From NCBI GenBank assembly GCA_016190245.1, contig JACPQY010000085.1, positions 68,861 to 132,860 on the forward strand: a stretch of DNA of 64,000 nucleotides, in the 5' to 3' direction. The position numbers and the translations under genes are program-made. The notes under the pieces were generated by a model that was not told the origin of the DNA, did no database searches, and worked only from the letters and a program-made list of their open reading frames with translations. Source of the DNA: Nitrospirota bacterium. GTDB taxonomy: Bacteria; JACPQY01. Shown here in pieces: positions 57,456-64,000 of this stretch; positions within the stretch are counted from its first letter, which is position 1; each line of letters opens with the position of its first letter.

Positions 57456-57457
57456 CC

Positions 57458-58447
57458 ATGGCTTGCATACTGGCTCTTGTCAGTCATCAGGACGGAAAGC
57501 TCAAGAAGGCGTCGCTCTCCTCGGTCAGCGCGGCCCGGGCCCTTTCCACCAAGACTGGCGCTCCGGTCGTGGCCGCCGCGATCGGATCAGGTCTGGACGG
57601 CGTGGCCCAGGATGCCGCCGCGTACGGACCCTCCAAAGTGGTCGTGGTGGACCACGCCCAGTACAAGACCTACATGGGCGAAACGTTCGCGGCCTGCGTG
57701 GCCGAACTGGCGAAGAAGTTGGGCGCGAAGGCCGTGGTGGCGAATGCGGACACGTTCGGGAAGGATTGCCTCCCCCGCGTGGCCGCCAAGCTGCACGCGC
57801 CGATGGTGAGCGAGGTGATGGAGGTCATCGCGGACAGCGCCAAGCCCCAGTTCAAGCGGCCGATGTATGCCGGCAACGTGATTGCCACCGTGGAGGTGAG
57901 CGGGGAGCCGGTCGTTCTCACGGTCCGGGGTACGTCCTTTGCCGCGCCGGAGAAGGCAACGCAAAAAGCGCCGGTCGAGAAGCTGGACAACCCCGTCTCG
58001 ACCCCGTTCGCGAAGGCCGCCTTCAAGGAATTCCAGCAGATCAAGTCCGAGCGTCCCGAGTTGGTGGACGCCAGCGTCATCGTGGCCGGCGGTCGCGGGC
58101 TGAAGACTCCGGAGGATTTCCGGAGGCTGTTGGAGCCCCTGGCCGACACGCTGGGAGCGGCCATTGGAGCAACACGCGCCGTGGTGGATGCCGGCTGGGT
58201 GCCGAACGACTCTCAGGTGGGCCAGACCGGGAAGGTGGTGGCTCCCACCCTCTACATGGCGTTCGGCATCTCCGGAGCCATCCAGCACGTGGCCGGGATG
58301 AAGGATTCCAAGGTCATCGTCGCCGTGAATCGGGATGGGGACGCCCCCATCTTCGAGGTCGCGGACTACGGGATTGTGGGAGACGCGTTCAAGGTCATCC
58401 CCGAGCTGACCGAGAAGATCAAGGCGCTGAAGGCCGAGCAGCAGTAG
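57458..58447 (+). CDS. etfA: Electron transfer flavoprotein alpha subunit
   Basis: 329 aa from ATG 57458, two bases after the etfB stop; a longer upstream frame is an antisense/other-frame artefact. [42 protein letters not shown] is the N-terminal domain. The FAD site is [110 protein letters not shown], all matching the EtfA C-terminal FAD signature. It transfers electrons to Etf:quinone oxidoreductase, not seen here. Confidence 0.95.
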   Translation: MACILALVSHQDGKLKKASLSSVSAARALSTKTGAPVVAAAIGSGLDGVAQDAAAYGPSKVVVVDHAQYKTYMGETFAACVAELAKKLGAKAVVANADTFGKDCLPRVAAKLHAPMVSEVMEVIADSAKPQFKRPMYAGNVIATVEVSGEPVVLTVRGTSFAAPEKATQKAPVEKLDNPVSTPFAKAAFKEFQQIKSERPELVDASVIVAGGRGLKTPEDFRRLLEPLADTLGAAIGATRAVVDAGWVPNDSQVGQTGKVVAPTLYMAFGISGAIQHVAGMKDSKVIVAVNRDGDAPIFEVADYGIVGDAFKVIPELTEKIKALKAEQQ

Positions 58448-58536
58448 GTTTGTTCGCCTGGCGGCCTGCCGCCGGGTGGTTACCCTCGATGCATCGCCCC
58501 GGGGGTGCGCACATTCAGTCTTGGCCCTCGGTCTGA

Positions 58537-58542
58537 TACCAT
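58537..58542 (+). promoter_or_regulatory. -10 box (TACCAT) for a leaderless mRNA
   Basis: TACCAT, then GTAGGC, then the ATG at 58549. Confidence 0.45.
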
Positions 58543-58548
58543 GTAGGC

Positions 58549-59760
58549 ATGCCAGAGATGGGACTCCCAATCCTGCTCTCCCTCTCCTCCGGCGTCCTCG
58601 CCTTCCTCTCTCCCTGCTTCCTCCCCATCCTGCCCGGCTTTCTCTCCTACGTCGCGGGGTCTTCCGTTCAGGAGATGTCGCCTGAGGCGCGCGGCTGGTA
58701 CGGCCCGCTCATGCGGAAGGTGCTCGCCTTCGTAGCGGGCTTCTCGCTGGTCTTCGTTACGCTGGGAGCAACGGCCACAGCCGTCGGGGCCTTCTTCCGC
58801 GCCCACCTCGAACCGCTGAGAATTGTCGCCGGCATCGCCCTGGTGATCCTCGGCCTCCATCTGACGGGTCTCGTGAAGATCCCGTTTCTACTCCAGGAAC
58901 GGAAACTGGGCGTCGCGGAACATCGGGTCGGCCTCGGCAAGGCCTTTCTCGTCGGCGTCTTCTTCGCACTCGGCTGGTCGCCCTGCATCGGCCCTCTGCT
59001 CGCCTTCGTCCTCGCCCTTGCGGCACGCGAGGAAACTGCCCGCCAGGGCATGGCGCTGCTGCTCGTCTTCAGCGCCGGGCTGGGCATTCCCCTGATCCTC
59101 TCCGCCGTCTTCTTCGAGGGATTCCTGCGATTCTCGGCAAGGGCGCGCAAGCATCTTCGCGCCATTGAAATCGCCTCCGGGGCGATCCTCACCCTTTTCG
59201 GCGTGCTGGTGATGACGGATCGGATCACCACGATCTCTTCCTACCTTGGCGGTGTCAGCGGGCTGGAGGAAAAGCTCTCCGGATGGATGGGAGGGCCCGA
59301 CGCCCTCTCGCTGCCGTCCGATGAGCCCCCCGCGGAGCCGGAGGGGGATACCTTCGATCTCCGAGCCCCGCTGGAGACTCTGGAGGGGACCCCCACGGAC
59401 CTGCGCGCCCACGTCGGCCGGCTGACGCTGGTCAATTTCTTCGCCACGTGGTGTGGCCCCTGCCGACTGGAGACGCCCGGCTTTGTGACCCTGCACCAAC
59501 GATACGGAGGCCACGGCTTTCAGGTCATCGCCATCGCGGAGGACAGCCCGGCCGACCAGATTCGGAAATTCATCCAGGAGTTCGGAATCGCCTATCCCGT
59601 CGTGCAGGACCCCGACGGAAAGGTCGGCGAGGATGTCGGTCTCATCGGATTGCCGGTGAGCTATCTCATCACTCCCGATGGAGTGATCGTGCGGATCTGG
59701 TCCGGCTACGTCAAGAAGGCCGAACTCGCGGCCGAGATCGAGGCGCGGCTGGGGGAATAG
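58549..59760 (+). CDS. CcdA-TlpA fusion: cytochrome c biogenesis thiol-disulfide protein
   Basis: 403 aa. The first 240 residues are a six-helix CcdA (DsbD-type) membrane domain with the paired Cys motifs FLSPCFLPILPGFLSYVAG and GWSPCIGPLLAFVLALAA. The second part is a TlpA/ResA thioredoxin fold: LVNFFATWCGPCRLETPGF, then GLPVSYLITPDGVIVRIWSGYV. CcdA carries electrons across the membrane and the TlpA domain reduces apocytochrome cysteines, so the pair is a self-contained heme-ligation helper. The cytochrome at 54.1 kb is a possible client. The -10-like box six bases before the ATG suggests a leaderless mRNA. Confidence 0.9.
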   Translation: MPEMGLPILLSLSSGVLAFLSPCFLPILPGFLSYVAGSSVQEMSPEARGWYGPLMRKVLAFVAGFSLVFVTLGATATAVGAFFRAHLEPLRIVAGIALVILGLHLTGLVKIPFLLQERKLGVAEHRVGLGKAFLVGVFFALGWSPCIGPLLAFVLALAAREETARQGMALLLVFSAGLGIPLILSAVFFEGFLRFSARARKHLRAIEIASGAILTLFGVLVMTDRITTISSYLGGVSGLEEKLSGWMGGPDALSLPSDEPPAEPEGDTFDLRAPLETLEGTPTDLRAHVGRLTLVNFFATWCGPCRLETPGFVTLHQRYGGHGFQVIAIAEDSPADQIRKFIQEFGIAYPVVQDPDGKVGEDVGLIGLPVSYLITPDGVIVRIWSGYVKKAELAAEIEARLGE

Positions 59761-59809
59761 GGGTCAGGGCTTGACTCTAGACACCGTGTCCAGAGTCAAG
59801 CTCTGACCC
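59761..59809. terminator. Bidirectional terminator-like hairpin between convergent genes
   Basis: 18-base arms, GGGTCAGGGCTTGACTCT (59761-59778) and AGAGTCAAGCTCTGACCC (59792-59809), with one mismatch. The loop contains GACAC/GTGTC. It reaches into the last codons of galU. Confidence 0.65.
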
Positions 59810-60668
59810 CCAACAGGGCCTTCAGGCCCTTTCGCACCTCGGGGGCGAGATCTTTCCGTTTGAGCGCGAAGTAGGCGGAGGCGACAACCAAGCCGGCGCG
59901 GCTGCCCATGTCGAGCCGACGCCCGCGGTGAACCAATCCGTAGACGGGTCCGCGTCGAAGGAGGGCGCGCAGGCCGTCGGTGAGCTGAATTTCTCCGCCC
60001 CAGCCGGGCCTCGTAGCTCGGATTGCGGGAAAAACCTCCGGAGGCAGCACATAGCGTCCCACGATGCCGAGGCACGACGGGGCGTGCTCGGGTCTGGGCT
60101 TCTCCACCATGTCCTCGATCCGAACCACGCGAGACGAGACTCGCCTGGCGCGAACGATCCCGTAGGACGACACCTCCTCACGCTTCACCTCGGCCAGCGA
60201 GATCACGGGTGCGTGGAAGCGGTCCCAGAGCCGAACCATTTCCGCCAGGCACGGCACAGGGGCGTCGAAGATGTCGTCCGGAAGCATGACGGCGAACGGG
60301 TGGCGACCGACGAACTTTTCCGCGCAAAGGACCGCGTGGCCCAGCCCGAGCGGGCGGCGCTGGAGGACGGAGGACACGCGCGCGAGGCGCGCGAGGGCTT
60401 CGAGTTGCCCTGCGAGTTCCGTTTTCCCCTTCCCCCGCAGCCATCCTTCGAGCTTGGGTGCCGGCCGGAAGTAGTCGACCAGCGCTTTCTTCCCTGGCGA
60501 CACGACGAGGGCCACGTCCCGTATGCCGGAGGCGGCCGCCTCCTCGATCACGTACTGGAGCGAGGGCCGGTCCACCAGCGGGAGAATCTCCTTGGGGACG
60601 ACCTTGGTGACGGGCAACAGCCGCGTGCCCACGCCCGCCGCCGGGATGACCGCTTTCAGCACTCGCAA
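59796..60668 (-). CDS. galU: UTP-glucose-1-phosphate uridylyltransferase
   Basis: 290 aa, TTG start at 60668 or GTG at 60662. VLKAVIPAAGVGTRLLPVTKVVPKEILPLVDRPSLQYVIEEA is the GalU sugar nucleotidyltransferase motif. PFAVMLPDDIFDAPVPCL, VKREEVSSYGIV, VRIEDMVEKPRPEHAPSCLGIVGRYVLPPEVF and GGEIQLTDGLRALLR complete the active site. It makes UDP-glucose for polysaccharide synthesis, fitting the envelope genes around it. Its start lies seven bases after the glpK stop, so they are co-transcribed. Confidence 0.95.
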   Translation of the reverse strand: MRVLKAVIPAAGVGTRLLPVTKVVPKEILPLVDRPSLQYVIEEAAASGIRDVALVVSPGKKALVDYFRPAPKLEGWLRGKGKTELAGQLEALARLARVSSVLQRRPLGLGHAVLCAEKFVGRHPFAVMLPDDIFDAPVPCLAEMVRLWDRFHAPVISLAEVKREEVSSYGIVRARRVSSRVVRIEDMVEKPRPEHAPSCLGIVGRYVLPPEVFPAIRATRPGWGGEIQLTDGLRALLRRGPVYGLVHRGRRLDMGSRAGLVVASAYFALKRKDLAPEVRKGLKALLGVRA

Positions 60669-60675
60669 GGAACCC

Positions 60676-62154
60676 TCAGACCCTCGCGATGGCTTCCTTC
60701 CACCTCTGGATGTGGGCGAGCCTCTCGTCCGCCTTCATCTTCGGCCTGAAGCGACGCTCTTCCTTCCACGCGTCTCTCACCGCGCCCATGGTGCGCCAGA
60801 AGTTCGTGTTGAGCCCCGCCATGAGCGCCACGCCGAGCGCGGTGGTGTCGATGATCCTCGGCCGGATCACTTCGAGCTCGAGGAGATCCGACTGGAACTG
60901 CATGAGGAAATCGTTCCTGGCCGCGCCGCCATCCACCTTGAGCGAGGTGACGCGGATTCCGGAGTCCTCTTCGGTCGCGCGCATGATGTCCCACACCTGG
61001 AAGGCCATCGCCTCCAGCACGGCCCTGGCGATGTGGCCTCGTGTGGTGCCGCGCGTCAGCCCCAGCAGCATGCCGCGCGCGTGGCTCTTCCAGTACGGCG
61101 CACCGAGGCCGACAAAGGCGGGAATGAAGACCACGCCGCCGGAGTCCTTGACGCTCAGGGCAAGCTCCGTGACCTCATCGGACTTCTTGATGATCCCCAA
61201 GCCGTCGCGCAGCCACTGCACGGCCGCGCCGGAGATGAAGATGCTGCCCTCGAGCGCATAGCGGATGTCCCCCTCCCGCTGCCAGGCCACGGACGAGAGG
61301 AGGCGCTGGCGCGAGATGACGGGCTGATCGCCGGTGTTGATGAGCAGAAACGCCCCCGTGCCGTAGGTGCACTTCGCATCGCCCTGGTTGATGCAGAGCT
61401 GGCCAAAGAGCGCCGCCTGCTGGTCTCCGGCGATGCCCGCGATCGGGATGCCGTCCGGCAGAAACGACAGGCCCTTGGTCACGCCGAACACCTCGGAGTT
61501 GGACTTAATCTCTGGGAGCACGTGGGAGGGGATGTTGAAGAGGCCGAGGAGTTCGGGTTCCCAGCGCAGCGTGCGCAGGTTCATCAGGCTCGTGCGGGAG
61601 GCGTTGGTGGGATCGGTCGCGTGGACCTTGCCGCCCGTGAGCTTCCAGAGCAGGTAGCTGTCCACCGTCCCCGCAATCCAATGGCCTTCGGCGATCCGGT
61701 TGCGGATGGCTTTCACGTTCTCGATGAGCCACTGGAGTTTGGTAGCGGAGAAGTAGGGATCCACCACCAAGCCCGTGCGCTGCTGGATGAGGGGTTCCTT
61801 GCCGAGCACCTTGAGCCGCTCGCAGCGATCGGCGGTCCGACGGCACTGCCAGACGATGGCGTTGTGGGCCGTGTGGCCGTCCTTGCGGTCCCAGAACAAG
61901 CAGGTTTCCCTCTGGTTGGTGACGCCGATGGCCGCCACGTCTTTCCCCTTCGCGTGAGCCGAGGCGAAGGCTTTCTTGACGGCCACACCCACGGAACCCC
62001 ATATCCCGGCCGGCGTATGCTCGACCCAGCCCGGCTGGGGATAGATTTGGCGGATCTCGGTATAGCCTCTTCCCACGACGCGTAGGTCCTTGGCGAGGAG
62101 GAGGACGGTGGTTCCGGTGGTGCCTTGATCGATGGCGAGGACGTATTTGGACAT
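60676..62154 (-). CDS. glpK: Glycerol kinase
   Basis: 492 aa. MSKYVLAIDQGTTGTTVLLLAKD is the N-terminal phosphate loop. IGVTNQRETCLFWDRKDGHTAHNAIVWQCRRTAD carries the glycerol-binding Arg-Glu and Trp. DPYFSATKLQWLIENV, GIAGDQQAALFGQLCINQGDAKCTYGTGAFLLINTG and LKVDGGAARNDFLMQFQSDLL are the remaining FGGY-kinase signatures. It phosphorylates glycerol to glycerol-3-phosphate. PgsA, which uses glycerol-3-phosphate, is encoded 15 bases upstream in the same operon. Confidence 0.95.
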   Translation of the reverse strand: MSKYVLAIDQGTTGTTVLLLAKDLRVVGRGYTEIRQIYPQPGWVEHTPAGIWGSVGVAVKKAFASAHAKGKDVAAIGVTNQRETCLFWDRKDGHTAHNAIVWQCRRTADRCERLKVLGKEPLIQQRTGLVVDPYFSATKLQWLIENVKAIRNRIAEGHWIAGTVDSYLLWKLTGGKVHATDPTNASRTSLMNLRTLRWEPELLGLFNIPSHVLPEIKSNSEVFGVTKGLSFLPDGIPIAGIAGDQQAALFGQLCINQGDAKCTYGTGAFLLINTGDQPVISRQRLLSSVAWQREGDIRYALEGSIFISGAAVQWLRDGLGIIKKSDEVTELALSVKDSGGVVFIPAFVGLGAPYWKSHARGMLLGLTRGTTRGHIARAVLEAMAFQVWDIMRATEEDSGIRVTSLKVDGGAARNDFLMQFQSDLLELEVIRPRIIDTTALGVALMAGLNTNFWRTMGAVRDAWKEERRFRPKMKADERLAHIQRWKEAIARV

Positions 62155-62169
62155 GGCGGTTCGGCCTCC

Positions 62170-62757
62170 TTACGAAGGGCGGTCTCCCAGCGCTGCCTTG
62201 AGGTAGAGCCTGAAGTAGTCTGCGCCAGACCACACTGTGTAGACCAGCGCAATCCAGATAAAAATGGTTCCAATATCGTGCGCATTGATTTCAACGTAAT
62301 CGTAATGGAGAAGCAACAGGCCCGTCCCGATATTCTGCAGAAGGGTCTTCTGCTTGCCGCTCTCGGACGCGGCGATGACGAGCCCCTGCGTTGTGGCCAC
62401 GCCCCGCAGCGTCGTCACGGCCAGTTCCCGCCCCACGATGACCATGGCAATCCACGCCGCGAGTCGGTCCATGTCAACCAGAAGGATCAGACAGGCCATG
62501 ATGAGCAGCTTGTCCGCAAGTGGGTCCACCAGCTTTCCGAGCGCGCTCACCTGTCCCAGGCGACGTGCGAGATAGCCATCAACCAAGTCGGAGAAGGTAG
62601 CCACGGTGAAAAGCGCCGCGCCCACGAAGCAGCTCGTGGGGGTGTCCGCGTGGACGAGGGCGAGGATGGCCGGGATCGTGGCGATCCGGAACAGGGTGAT
62701 CAGGTTGGGCCAACTGGCAAGGCCGCTCGTGCCGGGGGTCATGGTTTCAAGCCACAT
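62170..62757 (-). CDS. pgsA: CDP-diacylglycerol-glycerol-3-phosphate 3-phosphatidyltransferase
   Basis: 195 aa; ATG 62742 may be the true start. PNLITLFRIATIPAILALVH opens the first helix. The CDP-alcohol phosphotransferase motif is complete: SDLVDGYLARRLGQVSALGKLVDPLADKLLIM (DGxxARxxxxxxxxGxxxDxxxD). About four to five membrane segments follow. It makes phosphatidylglycerophosphate, the first step of phosphatidylglycerol synthesis. Directly upstream of glpK. Confidence 0.92.
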   Translation of the reverse strand: MWLETMTPGTSGLASWPNLITLFRIATIPAILALVHADTPTSCFVGAALFTVATFSDLVDGYLARRLGQVSALGKLVDPLADKLLIMACLILLVDMDRLAAWIAMVIVGRELAVTTLRGVATTQGLVIAASESGKQKTLLQNIGTGLLLLHYDYVEINAHDIGTIFIWIALVYTVWSGADYFRLYLKAALGDRPS

Positions 62758-62820
62758 CCCGCGAGACAGGCTCAGAGACCGGCCAGCGGGGCGCCATCGC
62801 TCGGTCGGGCACCGGGCACG

Positions 62821-63006
62821 TCAAGGAGAGCCGGCCCTCTTGGTCAGCGCTTCCGCGGCGATCGAGAACAGGAAGCAAAGCCCCGCGAGCGCGGCAAACG
62901 ACTTCGGCCCGACGCCGAGAACGTGCCCACCCCCTACCTTCAAGACAGCCCCCACCGCGGTGGAAAGAAGACCGAGGTAGAGGGCGAAAGGGGTGAGCCG
63001 CTGCAC
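62821..63006 (-). CDS. Small membrane protein of unknown function
   Basis: 61 aa, GTG start. RLTPFALYLGLLSTAVGAVLKVGGGHVLGVGPKSFAALAGLCFLFSIAAEAL contains two clear membrane segments. It lies between the Wza-like gene and pgsA in the same direction. No family recognised. Confidence 0.45.
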   Translation of the reverse strand: MQRLTPFALYLGLLSTAVGAVLKVGGGHVLGVGPKSFAALAGLCFLFSIAAEALTKRAGSP

Positions 63007-63074
63007 GGGACGCCTATCGACTCCGGCCCCGCCGCCACATCGACCGCTGGCGAGTCAACACCGCCGTCTGCTCC

Positions 63075-64000
63075 TCACTTCTTGGCCAGGTCATTGACCT
63101 GACGATACAATTGGAGAGGCACGAGCCCGGCCCGCACCAGATCGGTGTATGCCGTCACCCACTGGTTGATGGAGTACACCTTGTGGCGCGGCACATAGAC
63201 GATATCGCGATTCTGAAGGATCACGTTCTGACTGAGGTCTCCCTTCTTGATCAAGCGGTTGAGGTCAACAGTCAGTACTTCCGGCCGCTCGAGGTTCGTC
63301 CGGAGAATCCCCACATTGCCGAGCACCGCCTCACGAGAGTAGCCACCCGCCTCAGACACCAGATCAAGGACACTCATCCCCTGCCGGAGCGGGAATGCCC
63401 CCACCCGCGACAGCTCACCGAATGCATACACCTTCTGGCTCGATCTCGCCAGAGAGGGGACAAACACCACGTCCCCGGGCTGAACGTAGACGTTCTGGGC
63501 CTGGTCCCCTTCGAAAAGGACCCGGTAGAGGTTCACGTACTGCGCCTTGCCATGGGGGTTGGAGATCGAGACGTTTTCCAGGTCGGCCTCCGCGTGGGGG
63601 CCGCCTGCGAGGGCGACGACTTCAGCGAGGCGCGTCGCCTTCGAGAGCGTCACGATCTGGCTGCTCCCCGCGGTCGCTCCGATCGCGCCCATGACCAGCA
63701 CGCGCTGGCTCTGGTGCGATTCGACGCGAACGTCCACGAGCGGCTCGCGGAAGTAGCGTTTCAGCTCCTCCTCGATCACCTTGATGCATTCACGAACCGT
63801 GTACCCGCCCACGTTCACGTCCCGCAAGAACAAGAACGAGATAGTTCCGTCGGACCGGACGGTTACGGTATAGACCTCGGGCTTCCCACGTTGCCAAAGG
63901 GTGATCACCAGCACATCATCCGGGCCGATCGCATACGTCGGCGGGGTCTCGCCGGCAGGCGGAACGGTCGGCGGAAGGGGCGCGGGCGAGACTTGGGGGG
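63075..64000 (-). CDS. Wza-like polysaccharide export protein, 5' end beyond window
   Basis: The minus-strand frame is open to the right edge (more than 308 codons), so the signal peptide is missing. Before the edge, a Pro-rich linker precedes YAIGPDDVLVITLWQRG, the start of the Poly_export (PES) domain (through about EPLVDVRVE). Two SLBB domains follow (VLVMGAIGATAGSSQIVTL; VYAFGELSRVGAFPLRQGMSVLDLVSEAGGYS) and a final VYVPRHKVYSINQWV. Such proteins form the outer-membrane channel for capsule or exopolysaccharide. It fits with the GalU and MraY/WecA-like genes in the window. Confidence 0.9.
   Translation of the reverse strand, partial: PQVSPAPLPPTVPPAGETPPTYAIGPDDVLVITLWQRGKPEVYTVTVRSDGTISFLFLRDVNVGGYTVRECIKVIEEELKRYFREPLVDVRVESHQSQRVLVMGAIGATAGSSQIVTLSKATRLAEVVALAGGPHAEADLENVSISNPHGKAQYVNLYRVLFEGDQAQNVYVQPGDVVFVPSLARSSQKVYAFGELSRVGAFPLRQGMSVLDLVSEAGGYSREAVLGNVGILRTNLERPEVLTVDLNRLIKKGDLSQNVILQNRDIVYVPRHKVYSINQWVTAYTDLVRAGLVPLQLYRQVNDLAKK

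Noticed and set aside
57077-57457. Long N-terminal extension of EtfA
   Set aside because: It overlaps etfB in another frame; the normal EtfA start is ATG 57458.
60523-62085. 520-codon plus-strand frame
   Set aside because: Antisense of galU and glpK.

Overview
The window is GC-rich and gene-dense and comes from a diderm (Gram-negative-type) bacterium. Evidence for this is the lipoproteins with lipoboxes, an ADP-heptose-type glycosyltransferase, a Wza-like outer-membrane export protein, and SecA-type signal peptides on long secreted proteins. Many genes use GTG or TTG starts. The density of long RCC1/FG-GAP repeat lipoproteins, Cys-rich lipoproteins and dispersed palindromic repeats recalls uncultivated Myxococcota/Desulfobacterota-like or candidate-phylum genomes. 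The sequence alone does not fix the taxonomy.

Layout. 1-8.7 kb: a secreted accessory block on the minus strand (caspase-like lipoprotein, 442-aa and 1150-aa secreted proteins, two Cys-rich lipoproteins) interrupted by a HicBA module. 8.7-11 kb: repeat-rich DNA and twin retropepsin-like genes. 11-21 kb: a 1680-aa RCC1/Ig-like lipoprotein, a divergent XRE regulator, an RCC1 remnant next to a RAYT (REP-associated transposase) element bounded by 24-bp inverted repeats, and a 1005-aa FG-GAP lipoprotein. 21-32 kb: TetR and Rieske genes, two radical-SAM proteins, glycosyltransferases, a GGDEF-GAF protein and an enoyl-CoA hydratase. 32.5-45.2 kb: a metabolic island that reads as most of the ethylmalonyl-CoA pathway (epimerase, malyl-CoA lyase, acyl-CoA carboxylase beta chain, methylsuccinyl-CoA dehydrogenase, mesaconyl-CoA hydratase, crotonyl-CoA carboxylase/reductase, ethylmalonyl-CoA mutase). 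Etf subunits that could take electrons from the dehydrogenase are at 56.7-58.4 kb.

45.3-52.5 kb is the most interesting region. It holds a compact (946-aa) Cas9 with all RuvC and HNH catalytic residues, and divergent cas1-cas2-cas4. A six-repeat CRISPR array with a degenerate seventh unit follows. A candidate tracrRNA with a clear anti-repeat lies between cas9 and cas1. Cas4 in a type II locus together with this Cas9 architecture matches the rare II-C2 group, best known from ARMAN archaea (assigned from memory of that family). Two toxin-antitoxin-like modules sit directly downstream of cas9. The copy of the cas9 3' end on the far side of the MNT/HEPN pair suggests a duplication or insertion there.

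52.5-64 kb: a third retropepsin-like gene, tRNA-Pro, isoaspartyl peptidase, an MraY/WecA-like transferase running in frame into a c-type cytochrome, a PIG-L deacetylase, Etf genes, a CcdA-TlpA fusion, GalU, GlpK, PgsA and a Wza-like protein cut by the right edge.

Two themes run through the window. Six genes have a -10-like box ending exactly six bases before the start codon, which predicts leaderless mRNAs. Dispersed GC-rich or palindromic repeats have also landed in frame inside several protein-coding genes, at linker positions.
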